Made by a program: the position numbers and the translations under genes. This document shows, one piece after another, positions 49,468 through 60,900 of a DNA stretch of 64,000 bases (position 1 is its first letter; every line of letters begins with the position of its first letter). The notes beneath the pieces were generated by a model that was not told the origin of the DNA, did not search any database, and saw nothing but the letters and a program-made list of their open reading frames with translations. The DNA is taken from contig JAQMWT010000446.1 of the NCBI GenBank assembly GCA_029834535.1, positions 35,001 to 99,000 of the forward strand, read 5' to 3'. This DNA comes from Chrysophaeum taylorii (taxonomy: Eukaryota; Sar; Pelagophyceae; Pelagomonadales; Pelagomonadaceae).

Positions 49468-50221
49468 TGACGGTTCAAGTCGTTGCGGTTCGCTCGAACT
49501 TTTTCGATTGTTTCGAATTTTGTGTACACATCGGAAAGGTATTCATTCATTCATTCATTCATTCATTCACCATCGCGGTGGGTGGAATTGAATTGTCCCA
49601 AAACAAAAAAAATGCGGGAGATCCACACGTCCAAAAGAAGTTGCGCCAAAATATATACGCATTTCCAAAGTCAGACCTTGGAGGAGGAGGCCGCGAGGGC
49701 GGCTGTTCGTGTTGTTCATCACGACGAGCTGCACGCTAATAACAAAAGCGGCGGCGGCTCGAGAGGGGCGTTTGCGCGAGTTGGAAGCCGCTCGAGCGCG
49801 TCGTCGGTTTAAAAGGGCGAGATACGAAGCTGTCAATGCTTGACTCCCTTGCCGCCCAGAGAGACCAGTGCCTTGCACGTCGCTGCGGCGGGTCGTCGCC
49901 GCGGCCTTGCCGATAGACTATAGAACGCAGCAGTTGCAGCTTTTGGTTGTTGCAGCAAAAAAAGTTCAAAGAACTTGAACACAGAGTATGCATGACCGGT
50001 GGTGCCTAATGACTGTCCGGAGGATCACCGGGGACTCCGAGGAGGGGGAAGTGTAAGTCCAGCGGGATCTCTGGAACAAGCCCATCTCATTAAAAGTAAG
50101 AACCAAAGGCACCTCCGCGCTGGAGACTGTGTCGTCGTTGTTGTTGATGTCATGATGAATGAGATGGGGTGGTTATGACCCGGACGTATCACCTAATATT
50201 CTAGGAGGTGGGATCGAAAGA
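49468..50221. other. Gene-free interval with an (ATTC)n microsatellite
   Basis: 49541-49569 is (ATTC)n, the same motif as at 38885-38929. No gene was found in the rest. Confidence 0.5.
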
Positions 50222-51847
50222 CTAGAGGGCCGCGAGACGATATTGGGCGCGGAGCTGACGCCAGAGAAGGGCAAAGCCCGAGAGGGGCGTGTCTCGGAGG
50301 AGCCACGGAACGAGAAGGTCGCGGTCTCGAGAGTCGAGGGCGAGGTCGAGGGCTCGCGCCGCTCGCCGGCGGTGCTCGCGCTTGCCGTGTTCTAAGGACG
50401 CGGCGTGCGCGATGGGGTCGAGAAGCGAAGCACCCTCGTCCAGGGGGGCCCACCACGTGTGATCGTGGAGGCGCGAGACGCGCGCGCACAGAATGGCGAG
50501 GCCGTCGGCCCTTTTTCTCAGACACGAGTCTCCGGTCGTCGCGAGCTTGACGGCGATCAAATCGTCGCGCTCGGCTAGGACGCGGTGCGCCAGGTCTCGA
50601 GCGCGGCGGCGCGTCGCGTCGTCGATGCGATGCGTGACGAGCGCGACGGGCGGCCACGCCTCGGACGCGAGCTCGAGGACCCACGGCGCGTCGTTCGCGC
50701 TCAGCTCTACGACTTCGCGGCGGCGCGTCTCGTCCGATAAGGGCGGAGTGTAGGCCTGGACGGCGCGGCGCACGCGCACCGTGCGTCCCGTTTTCTGGCG
50801 CCACGCGAGTGCTAGAGCTTCGAACGTCGTCGGCTTCTCGCCGCCGCCGCCGCCGTCGCCGGCGGCAAAGAGAAGCGAGCTCACCGCCGTCGAGACGTTG
50901 AGAAGAGTCGCAGCGAGCTCGTACTCAAAGCCCGGGGCCCTCGACAGGTACGAGCACGCCGGGAGCCCTTGGCACCGCGCGTACCACTGGTCGTCGTCGT
51001 CGTCGTCGTCGTGCTCCCCTTTGAAGAATTCGAGGACCTCTCTGACCTGAAGCTCGACGCAGTCCTTCCTTTTCGGCGCGCCGGCGTAGCTTCTCTCGCG
51101 CACGGGGCGAGCTCTTCGCGCGCTCGGGATCCCCAAAGCCGCCAGGAGCTCGCAGGCCTCGGCGAGATTAGCCGGCTCGGAGGCCGTTGACGGCTCCTCG
51201 GCGAGCAACCAAGCGTCGTCTTCGAAAGGACGAAGACAAGGAAACTCGTCGTCGAGACCGCGAAGAAAATCGAGGACGCAGCGGCGAGAGGTCGAAATCT
51301 GCCATGCAAACCGGACCCACAGCGCGACGCCGAGGCTACCGCTCTCGCGCAGGAGTCCGGCGAGCTTCAGGTAACGCGCCAAGCTCACCCCGGACCGCTC
51401 GCCGCGAACCCTGTTCGACTCGATGCCCTCCAAGCGCAGGGCTCGCGTCGCGTCCTCCTTGGAGAGGACCGCACCCAGCACCCGGCCGCACGCGCGGGAC
51501 GAGAGCCAGGCGGCAGGCTTAGACCGCGATTTCAGCGGCTTGGTTGTTGAAAGCGAGAACAGTTCTCGCGAGAGGACGCACGCCGCCTCCATTCTCGACG
51601 CGGGCGCTCGGTCAAGGAGCGACCCGCAGGCCACCATGTTTGCGACGGGGACCTCGGCCGAGGCGGCCACGGCCCCGAGGGCCGGCGACGCCTCGAGGGC
51701 GCGGTGCATCACGCGCATCGTCGACCCCGGGTGGAGCATTGGATCGATCCGCAAATGGGGGTTAAGGCATGAATCTTGAACTCCTACGTCCGTGAGGTAC
51801 AGCCGCCTGATGTCCCGAGAACAAGCAGCAGCGCCGGACATCTCCAT
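50222..51847 (-). CDS. Orphan Arg/Ala/Leu-rich protein, 541 residues
   Basis: I do not recognise this product. The ATG at 51847 starts MEMSGAAACSRDIRRLYLTD. There is no signal peptide or membrane segment. The frame is uninterrupted and GC-rich like other host genes here. Notable features are a poly-Asp run (about 282-289, 'EHDDDDDDDQWYARCQGLP'), a Gly run ('GDGGGGGEKPTTFEALALAW') and an Arg-rich helical C-terminus. Leu- and Ala-rich helices through most of the length suggest an all-alpha scaffold. 'VALVTHRIDDATRRRARDLA' and 'WWAPLDEGASLLDPIAHAAS' in the C-terminal third have the look of a conserved domain, but I cannot assign it. An (AAG)n microsatellite sits just upstream of the start (51857-51889). 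Confidence 0.65.
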   Translation of the reverse strand: MEMSGAAACSRDIRRLYLTDVGVQDSCLNPHLRIDPMLHPGSTMRVMHRALEASPALGAVAASAEVPVANMVACGSLLDRAPASRMEAACVLSRELFSLSTTKPLKSRSKPAAWLSSRACGRVLGAVLSKEDATRALRLEGIESNRVRGERSGVSLARYLKLAGLLRESGSLGVALWVRFAWQISTSRRCVLDFLRGLDDEFPCLRPFEDDAWLLAEEPSTASEPANLAEACELLAALGIPSARRARPVRERSYAGAPKRKDCVELQVREVLEFFKGEHDDDDDDDQWYARCQGLPACSYLSRAPGFEYELAATLLNVSTAVSSLLFAAGDGGGGGEKPTTFEALALAWRQKTGRTVRVRRAVQAYTPPLSDETRRREVVELSANDAPWVLELASEAWPPVALVTHRIDDATRRRARDLAHRVLAERDDLIAVKLATTGDSCLRKRADGLAILCARVSRLHDHTWWAPLDEGASLLDPIAHAASLEHGKREHRRRAARALDLALDSRDRDLLVPWLLRDTPLSGFALLWRQLRAQYRLAAL

Positions 51848-51858
51848 GAAGAAGAAAT

Positions 51859-51889
<31 letters not shown>

Positions 51890-52172
51890 ACCTCGGTTTG
51901 TAGTACGTCTTTCACGCGTGCGAAAATCGCCTCCATCCCGAGCTCCAGAAGCATGGCGGCGGTGTGCTGACCCCTGTCCGTGGTTGGATAATAATCTGCT
52001 GCCGCAGAAAGTTCCGTTGGTGCGCGAACCATCACTTTGTGATGGCCCGACGACATTAAAATATTAAAAAAAAAAATTCTAACGGCGCTCGACCAAAGTG
52101 CATCCATTCCCTGAAGATGTCTTTCACTCTTACATATTGTTTGGCCAGGCACAACTTGCGGCTCCGCGGATA
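51848..52172. other. Intergenic interval with an (AAG)n microsatellite
   Basis: (AAG)n at 51857-51889. No gene seen between the orphan gene start and the retroposon at 52186. Confidence 0.5.
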
Positions 52173-52265
52173 CCCCAGTGGTCTTTAAAATGTCGACTGC
52201 TAAGAGGGGGGGGTGTGTGTGGGGAGCATGAAGGATGTGGGTGGGTTTGTGGCCCCAGTGGTCTT
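52173..52265 (-). repeat. Short retroposon (67 bases) with perfect 13-base target duplication
   Basis: CCCCAGTGGTCTT occurs at 52173-52185 and 52253-52265 and flanks a 67-base insert (52186-52252). Read on the minus strand the insert runs from CCACAAACCCACCCACATCC to CTCTTAGCAGTCGACATTTTA. Its 3' end is shared with 14460-14480, 35091-35112 and (diverged) 36700-36725. Confidence 0.85.
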
Positions 52266-52679
52266 GGTCGAAATTCCAAGATTTCGAACGACGCAATACT
52301 AGGGTCGGATAAGGAACTCGGGGGTCCCGCGCCGGGGCCGAAAATCCCCAAGGATTGGCGGGCTTTTTTGTCCGTCGCCAAGTTGACCCAACAAATGGTG
52401 CCGATTTTATCTTGGAACGAAGTCCGTAGCTGCCGATTTGGCGAATCTACTTGGGAGTGAGGTATTTTGGCGCCTCGGTGGAGGCGGGGGCCTAGGTGGC
52501 TCTACTCTGCACGACGCCATCGGCTCCAAATACAACAACCGGCGCATCGGGAATGTCCGTAGGCCCAATGAGGGTCGTGTGGGCGTTTAGACGGCGCCTT
52601 TTGTTCGCTGGGGCCAGTTCTAGTGTCCTCGTCTTTCCGGGCGTCCTCGGGAGACCGGCGTCGGGGCCCGCGAACGCAG

Positions 52680-55600
52680 CTATGCGTAGTCGTCGTCGTC
52701 GACGTCCATCGCGTCCTCCTCCTCCTCCTCGTCGTCGTCGTCGTCGTATTCGTTGTCCTCGGACACGAAGCGCCAGGAAGCCGGCTTGGAGCCGTTGAAG
52801 AAGGTGGGGCGGTTCGCGAGGAGCCACCCGCTGAAACCGTCGTCATAGGAAACGAAGATCCAACCCAGCCCGAGTTTCTTGCGACCGTCCTTGGAGTTCT
52901 CGTCGGATACCGCCTCGATGGTGCCGGGCATCCAGTAGCAGCCCGGGTGCCCCGACAACTCCCAGAGAACCTCGACGCGTGACCCGACCAACGCCACGTC
53001 AATCGTCGGTAGCTTCGAGCGGCCACTCGTTGTCCGCGTCCGCTTCCTCGGATGGCGAAAGGCGCGGCACTCCTCAACCTTGGCCTTGAGCTCGTCAACG
53101 CTCAAGTGCCGCCTCGCGTCGAGTTCGAGACGCTGGGCCGTCGCGGTCCCGAGCACTGGCAGCTGCCGTCGGCGCTCGCCGGGACTACCGCCTCGGCGAC
53201 CAACTCGCGGGAGTTGGTCTTGATCTGCTCGTAGACGTACTCGAGGTGCGCGGTGAGGAATTCGATGTTGGCCTTGGAACCGGCCGAGCCGATCGTCGGG
53301 TCCTTGCCCGAGGTGTAGGACTTGGGTTTGAGGTCGCCCATGCCCATGCCGACGACGTACCTGTCGATGTTCTCCTTGAGGACCTTCGACCGCGCAGCGT
53401 CGCTCGAGATCTGCTTAAGTGCCGCATCAAGTCGCTTCTTGACCGTCGAGAGCAGGGTCCTCCCGACGAGGGCCTGCTCGTCGACGACAGGCTTGACTTT
53501 CATGGCCTCCTGGGCCTTGGCGTAGTCGTTCACCTGGCGCTCGAGGGCCTTCTCGACGAACGCGGCGGCGCGACGGCGATGGTGCTCCTTCGCCGCCTCC
53601 GCGCGCGCGGCAGCCTGCTCCTTGTGGTTCTGCCGACCACGACGAGCCGCCTCCATCAACACTCCTCGAAAGTCGTCGCCGAGCGTGGCGAGACGTCCTC
53701 CACCAACTCGATCGCGCATTCGAGCCTTCGTCGTCGTTCGACCAGCGACCTCGTCGGCGACGCGTCGCCGGCGCTTGGTCGTAAAACTCGTGGCGGCCCG
53801 GTCGAACATGTGGTCCCGTTGGCACGCGACGACCCCGACGCAGTTCACGACGCTCATGTTGACGTAGGAGGCGTTGTAATACTTCAATACGCCAAACTCG
53901 CCTTCGACCTCGTTCGAGTTCCGCCGCGCGCCGTCGAAGGCCCTCCGGAGCTCCGACGTCTGGTTGACCGCCGCGAGGTCGCCGTCGCCGACGTAGCGCA
54001 TAGACTGCCCCCTCGAACGTGCGGCGCATGCCGCGGCCCCAGGCCCGGAGCGCGTCGAGCATGGTCTTGGCCTCTGGATCATTGGTGTCAGTCGGAGCGT
54101 AGAGCCGCGCCCGAACGGCCGCGACGTCGCGGATCGTGGACTGGCCGTCGACGGACAGCTTCGCCGACCCGGCCCGCGTCTCGAGGAACTGGGCGTAGGT
54201 GGCGATCTCAGTGTCGAAGGCCTCGTAACCGGCGGTCGCAACGAGTTGTGGATTATCCTGGCAGACTTGGAAGAAGGCATGCACTCGCTCGAGAACGCCC
54301 GCCATGTCGAGAACCGACCAACCCTCGAGGGCGTCCGATGCGGCGAAAAATCGGAAAGGCACCGTGAGCTTGTCGTCGATGATCGCTCGGGCTCGAATGG
54401 CTCCGGCGACCTCCTGCGAGGACAAGGTCGAGAAGAGGTTGTTCCTGAGGATGTTCTGCGGCGCGTAGCTCGCGTTCTCGAGGAACTCGACGAGAAACGG
54501 GAGGTTGTGGAAGATGACCCAGGCCGCGTTGGTGCACGCGTCCTGCCGCGTCCCCTTGTCCGTGCGGCCGAGCGTGAGGTAGAGCTCCGACGGGTGCTTC
54601 TCCTCGAGGAATGCCCGGAGAGGGGTCCCGAAGCCCTTCCCGTAGCGATCCACGCTCGCCGATACACTTGGACAAGGCATGAATGACCTTGTTCAACTCG
54701 CCGGTGAGGCGCAGGTGCTTCGCCTCCGAGCTCTCGATGCTATCCTTCAGCAGCGTGTCGAGCATCTTGGCCTCCTCGGCGGCGCCGCCGTCGAGCCATG
54801 TGTTGCCTGCTCAACAAATTGCTGGTGGGACGGCACGACGTACCGAGATGTCGCTGGCAGTTCCCGTGAAAGACACGAGTCTTCGCGTCGCGCTCGTCTT
54901 GCGTCATCAAATTCCACAGCTCTTCCCCGATCTCCTTCTGCACCGCCGCGAGGACATGCTCCTGGAGCTCGCGGACCGATGCGATGGCGGCGGAGGCGTT
55001 GTCGGTAACGATGGCCCGGCCGGCGAGATTCTGCACGCCGGCGCTGCCGGCGGCCGGGAGCGCCTCCGCAGCAGCGTCGGCTCCGTAGAGCTCCTGGTAA
55101 ACTTGATTAACGAGCTGGAGCGCTCGATTCAGGTCACCAAACCGATCGTTGATCGCCTTGGCCTCGCCAGGCGCGCTCTGGTCGGAGATCTCGCTCGCGC
55201 CCAGCGTCCAGTTCTCCGTCACGCCGCCGCGTGTGACGCGAAGTTGGGTAGTCGCGATCTCCTTGCCGTCGAGCGGCGACGCGTCCGTCGCCGCGTCGAC
55301 GACGTCACCGTATCCCACGGCGAGGGCGACGGCGGCCTCGTGAAGGACACCCATCTCGGAGCGCAGGTCGCGAATGAAGCGTGCGGACGGGAGCTCCATG
55401 TCGCGCACTCGCTCCGGGCCAACGACCGCCTCGACGACCGAGACCAGGACCTCGGGGATTTCCGCAGGCGCAACCCGCGAGGCGAGCAGTTTCATACACA
55501 GCACCCTGAGCTTCGAGTCCCACGGAGTGCCCTTGCCGGACGGCTTCCGCGGTACCCACACTTCGGCGTTCTGCTTCTCGAGGACCGCGACCCGCTCCCG

Positions 55601-56816
55601 CAGCCGCTCGATCTCCTCCTCCCGGGCCTGGACGCGGTCCTCGGCAGCCGCGAGCTTTATCTCCATTTGCTTCGCTTCCTGGTTGAGGGCGGCGTAATTG
55701 TTCTTGAGTTGTCGCATGGCCCGAGGGTCCGATTTCTTCAGTCGGTTCCTCTCCCGAAACTCGGCCGCCGCCGCAGCCTGTCTCGCCGCCTCGTTCGACT
55801 GGGCCTTGGTCGCGTTGAGCTCGTCGATGGCTCGCTGCAGCCTCGCGGCATCGCGGTCGCGCTGCTTCTCATTGGAGGCCTGGTGGCGTTCGATGCGGAC
55901 CTGGAGCCGTGCCTCCCGACGTGCGGCATCCCGGACCTCGTCCTCGTACTTCCACTTGGCCTCGAGACGCGCCGCGTCTGCCTTGGCGGCCGCCATTTCC
56001 GCGGCGAAGGCGTCGGCGTGGGCTTCTTTCGTCTCGCGTTCGGCGGTGACAGAGCGAGAGTGCTGAGCCGTCTTGGCCGCCGTGAGCTTGTCGACCGTGC
56101 TCCGGAGTTTCGACACCTCCTTCTCGAGCTCCGAGATCCGCACATTCGAGTCCGACGACGACGACAGTGTGGAGATAACCGATGACCCACTCGATCCAAG
56201 CGTCGGACGCGCTGGCCGTCCGGGTGGTAGTCGCCGAATCGGGGGTGTCGTTCTCCTTGTCGGGCTTGGCCTTGACGTGGGAGAACGGGACGCGGATCTC
56301 TCCCTGCTGAATCGTTTTCACGTCGTATGACTCGACCCGACACACAGTGTTGTTGTAGATTAGGCCCAGGACAACGCCGTTGCCGCCCTGGATGTTGTGC
56401 CCCGCCGAGAAGTCGTGCTCGATGAGGACCTCGTCCCCGCTGCGGATGGTTGTCTTGAGAGTCCTAGTTAGCGACGCGGAGATCCGGGCGAGAACGGCCT
56501 TCGCGCCCTTCGTCGTGTGTAGCTTGCTCGGGGTGAAGTCGTCCCGGCACATTTTCGAGCACACGTAGAACTTGTCGGGCAGCTCGCCCTCGATATTCAG
56601 GAGTCGCTCCAGGTCGAGCGGCTGGCCCCTGGCCGTCTCGTCGGCGTCGAGCCTCGCTACGCAGCACACGCACTCTCCCCTCAAGAGGTTTTTTCGCCGT
56701 TGACGTTTGGCAGCGGGTTTTTTCGACACTTTCGTCAACTCAGCCGGGACCGAAGGGTCCACAGGGGTTACAGAAGGACCCGGGGCCGACTCTTTGCTCG
56801 TTTCGGCCGATTCCAT
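52680..56816 (-). pseudogene. Transposase-like gene with zinc-binding head, coiled coil, RNase H-like core and Tudor-like C-terminus, frame-broken
   Basis: Starts at the ATG at 56816 (MESAETSKESA). Parts from N to C: a basic stretch 'KKPAAKRQRRKNLLRGE'; a Cys cluster 'CVCC' with 'FYVCSKMCRDDF', probably zinc-binding; an SH3/Tudor-like segment 'SGDEVLIEHDFSAGHNIQGG'. After a frame change near 56150-56250 there is a long coiled coil (56140-55560). Then a core has 'VDAATDASPLDGKEI' and 'IVTDNASAAIASVRELQE' (candidate first and second acidic catalytic residues) and 'FHGNCQRHLG'. Further frames carry 'TLGRTDKGTRQDACTN' and helices to about 53200. A final Tudor/PWWP-like domain follows (52780-53010, 'SRVEVLWELSGHPGCYWMPG', 'WIFVSYDDGFSGWLL') with an acidic tail. 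At least four frame changes or stops make it a pseudogene. Confidence 0.65.
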
Positions 56817-56843
56817 GGGTGGAACGCCGATTTTGTGATTTTG

Positions 56844-56868
56844 CAGGCTATGTTTGAAACATAGCCTG
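56844..56868. repeat. 25-base palindrome near the right end of the DNA transposon
   Basis: CAGGCTATGTTT and AAACATAGCCTG face each other around one base. It lies between the transposase start and the right TIR, so it could be a subterminal binding site or part of the promoter. Confidence 0.85.
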
Positions 56869-56961
56869 AGACAATCCACTTTTGAATGAGGGTTTCTCGT
56901 TTGGTGTTCGAAATGTAGGCTAGGGCCTAGTTTTGAGCTTTCTTATCCGACCCTAGCAATA

Positions 56962-57920
56962 CCGAACGCGGCTTTTATTTTATTTTATTTTATTTTATTT
57001 CATTTCGTTGTGGAGGTCTTGAAGCTGCCCCGGGGAAAAAAAATAGCAGGGCGCACCCAAACATCTCGTCATGGAGAAAAAAAAAAAGCAAACGCGACTC
57101 TTTTTCTGGGGGCATTGTTTGTTTTAGAGACCGAGAAGTCGTTATCGCAGTTGGCGACAATCTTGTCCTCTTGACGATATCTTCTTCTTCTTCTTCTTCT
57201 TCTTCTTCTTCGAGTCTCCTCCTCTTCAAATCGCCTCATGATTGGCGGAACTTGAGCTTGCTGGCCCGCCTCGACAACGCCGTGGTCGTCGCCACGCATC
57301 CAGACTTGCCGCGCTTCAAGCCATCAGAGAAGATCGCGCGCTCTTGACTGCTCTTCTCTCGGAGGAGCGGGCGACAAGCAGCAGCAGTGTGAGCGAGCTC
57401 TTGAAGAAGACGACGACGACGATGGTGCCCTCGGATCCAAAGGTCGACGACAACGTCTGGTTGCCGCCGAGTGGTGTGGGGGCGGATGCGATGGGAACCA
57501 AAAGGAGTTTGTCGCGGTCGGCGGCCGTCGAATGGGTCGAGTGGTTCGGTGGCAGACGCGCGAGGTTGAAGCTCGCGTCTCGCGGTCCTCAACGAGTGAC
57601 TTAACGGATATCGGTGGAACAAGAACACGCGCTCGCGCGCAGCTGGTGGTGGCCATCCATCTTGAAGTCCTCAAGCGGGCGCGTGCCAACGGGTGTCGGT
57701 GGAGTACGTGCTCCAACGCAGCTCGGCCCGGGAAAATCTCAACGTCCTCGAGCGGGACGCGCGCGAACGGGCGTCCGTTGGACGGAACCACGTCGCGTCC
57801 CTCCCGAGGGAATCATCATCCCGTCGTCGTCGTCGTCGCGGCGCAATAATAACGCGGAGGACACACACAAATCTGCTTTTATAATGCCGCGCTGGCTGTC
57901 GTCGTCAAGTTTTCTCAAGA
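56962..57920. other. Intergenic interval with simple repeats, no confident gene
   Basis: (TTTTA)n at 56973-57000 and (TTC)n at 57180-57212. Open frames exist on both strands between 57236 and 57890, but the longest plus-strand one lacks an ATG at its beginning and none shows a domain. A small gene convergent with the myosin cannot be excluded. Confidence 0.4.
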
Positions 57921-60900
57921 TCAAGATTTTCCACGGCCATAGAAGAGCTTGTCGAAGAAGGAGGGCGGGGCGAGGGCGTCGAGGCGGCCCTCGGCATCTT
58001 TGACGGCGTCGAGGTGGGTGTCGCGCATCTGATTTGCGCGTCGGAGGGCTATTTTGAGAGAAGGAGCGTCGTTCGATTCGAGGAGGGCGTGCTTGAGGTC
58101 GATCTGGTCGTAGACGCGGGCAACGAGTTCCTCGGCAGCGATTATCTGCGCGACCTCGAGACCAGGAATTTTGGTCGTCTGCACGAGATTGAGCTGAGCC
58201 TCGAGGTCCATCGCGTGTGGCTCGGTGGCGCCGGAGGATGTCTCGAGGGCCGCGCGGGCCTGCTCTACGAGCGCGACGAAGCGGTCCTTGACCTGCGCGG
58301 CGCGCTGCATGACGTCGAGCTGGTCGAACGCAGCCTCGACGGCGGCGTCGTCGTCGTTGGTCGAGGTCTGGAGGACGTCCCGAAGCTCCAACGGAACCAA
58401 AGCGTCGTAGGCTGTGTTGTTGAGGGTGTCGCCGATCTCCTTGAGGTGGAGCCTCTTGCGGTTGACCGAGGCGCGGCGCACCATTTTCATGCTTCGTTCC
58501 TGAGACTTGTTGTTAAAGCAGAAAGCCAGGATGTCGTCGGGGGCGGGAACGACGCCGCTCGGCGGCGTATTGTCGGTGTTCAGGAGGGCGGCGACGAAGG
58601 CGTCGACGGAGGGTTTCAGCGCGTCGGAGACGACAAAAACGTCGGCTCCGCCGCGAGCCATGTCCTCGAGGAGTGGCTTGAGGTCGTCCGACGGATGGAA
58701 GGTACGCAGGCAGAGGAGGGCGAGGCGCCAGGCTCGATACGCGGACGTGCCGCTCGGATTGTCGGTGACTTGCATCGCGAGCTGGAGGAAGATTTCGTCG
58801 CGGATTTGGTAATCATCGTCCTCGGAGGAGAGGCCGCGGCGGAGGAGATCCTGGGCCATCGCGGCCGGGTACGACATGCAGATATCGCCGCAGAATCCGA
58901 GAATGTCGCGGTGACACGTCTTGGCTACCTCGTTTAGCCGATCGTCGAGGCGACAAAGTGACCTGTTGAGCGGCGTGGTCTGGTGAACGAGCCTGACTTC
59001 GCCGGAGCGGAGTCGGGGGAATGCCCCCAGACCGGTCATCGTCTCGATCGTCGCGACGACGTCCCTCGCTTCTCTGACGAGTTCTCGCGGCAAATTTTTT
59101 TCGTCGATTTTTATAGCGTCGGAGATCGCGCGCTTCGCAGCTCGCAGCGCTTGGACGTTCGTAAGACGGCCGCCGCCGAGAATGTCATTTTTGGCCGCGG
59201 CGATTTTGTCCGCGAGCGCAGCTTCCGCAGCTCGGGCGTCTCTGATTTCTTTCAGCAAATTCGCCGCCTTCTCGCGGAGCTCCGGGTCGTCTGCTGCTGC
59301 TGCTTCTCGTAGTTTTGATTCGTCTTTTTCCAATATCGCCTTTTCGAGCGCGTTGTTCGCGGCTATTCTGGCGCGAGCTTCCACCAGGACCTCGCGCTCC
59401 TCCTGCTCGTCCGTGCTGCCAGCGACGAGCTTTTTTTCGAGAATCTTCGCTGCCTTCTCTAGATCCTTCCGTCCGCGCGCCGCGCGGCACGCCTCGGCGG
59501 CCGCTTTCGCATTTTCTCGACTTTTGAGAATCTTGCTCGCGCGAAAAACGGCGTCGGAATCGTAAAACCCAGCCTCGAACATCTTCGCGAGGAGGAGATT
59601 CGGGTTATCCAACGACGACGACAACGCGGCCTCGAGTTCCTCCTTTTTTTTCCCGCCGCCGCCGCCGCCGGCGGCGGCCTTAAACAAAGCCGGCTCCTTT
59701 GTTGTTGTATTCTCTACTCTCAACCGCGCCCTCGCCTCGATGGCCTCGGGGAGGTCGCTTTCTCCGACCGCTGCCAGCGCGGCCTCGATCTCGACCGCGT
59801 CGACGGCCTTCTCGAGCCGGTCTCGCGCTGCGCGTTCAATCTCCAGCACCGTCGCCAGATCAGAAGCTTCCTTGGCTTCCTTCGACTCCGAAGCGTCGTC
59901 TTCTTCCAGAAGGTCCACGAGTTCGGAAGGATCGCGCGACCACTCGGCTTTTCGGCACGCGCGGAGAAGAGCGCGGTTCGCCTCGCGGAGGCGAACCAGC
60001 CGCGCGAGGCGTTTCTTCGCGCCTTGGACCTCCAGTCCTAGAGTGGAAGCTCGGACGATAGCAACCTCCAAACTCGAGACGTCGTCGGTCTGGAGGGCTG
60101 CCAGACTCTCGCGAAGATCGTTTTCAAATTTTGCGGCGAGGGCGACGGCCTTTTCGGGACATCCCGGACAATTTTTTCTCGCCGCGGCGATGCGGTCGGG
60201 GTCCAGCGACTCGACGGCGTCCACGAGGTGGTCGGCTTTGGCGACGCGTTCCCTCGCCTTCCGCGATCTCTCGACCGCCTCCTCTTCTTCGGGCCCAAAA
60301 ACGAGCGTTTTTCTCAGCTCCTCGACGCCCTCGACGTCGTCGCCGGCGAGGAGGAGCTCTTCGCGCCCCCGAAGGGCTGCGAATATCCTCGCCTCCCCGG
60401 GAAATTCCTTTTGCTTTGCCAAAAGGTCCTCGTATTTCAGAGGAAGAGAAGCAATCAATTTCGACTTTTTCAGGTCCGCGACGACGCGCTTCGCCCTTTC
60501 CTTGAGCTCGGGGGTCGCAACCTTCGAAATCAATTCCTCGTCACACGCCTTGCCCTCCGAGAGAAGTCTCTCGACCTCCTCCTCGCATCGAATCCTCTCC
60601 TCGGCCCTGGCGACTTCGACCGTTCCCGCGAAAGGTACGTTCGCGACCGCCTCCCGGAGTTTTTCGCGGTCGGTCCCGACCAGAGCCTCGCGAAGCGCTT
60701 CTAGGCGGCGTTCTTCGTCCAAAATCTCCTCGCGGACCTTCTCGGCAACCTTGATCTGGGGGACGACGGGAGTCTCGCGAAGATTCAGAAAATTCGCGAG
60801 CGCGGCGTCGAGTTCGGCGAGGTCTCGCGCCGCGATCGCAGCCTCGAGCGCCTCGAGATTGGCGAGGAGTCGCTTCCCTTCTTCCACCACAAGCCTGTCC

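Larger units (their letters stand above)
52299..56956. mobile_element. DNA transposon with 15-base terminal inverted repeats and 5-base target duplication
   Basis: The left end CTAGGGTCGGATAAG (52299-52313) is matched exactly by its reverse complement at the right end (56942-56956). Both are flanked by CAATA (52294-52298 and 56957-56961), a 5-base target duplication. The element is 4658 bases and contains one decayed transposase-like gene on the minus strand filling nearly all of it. A 25-base palindrome (56844-56868) lies subterminally upstream of that gene. The TIR sequence and 5-base duplication do not match hAT or MULE (8-11), piggyBac (TTAA), or Transib (5, but ends CAC), so the superfamily is not one I can name. 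Confidence 0.85.

Noticed and set aside
54683-56185. 500-codon plus-strand open frame
   Set aside because: It is the mirror of the coiled-coil transposase region on the minus strand, where catalytic-type motifs and heptads are found; composition is Arg/Leu-rich without motifs.
57236-57890. Small genes on either strand between the transposon and the myosin
   Set aside because: Overlapping open frames in several registers, the best plus-strand one lacking an ATG at its beginning; no domain on either strand.
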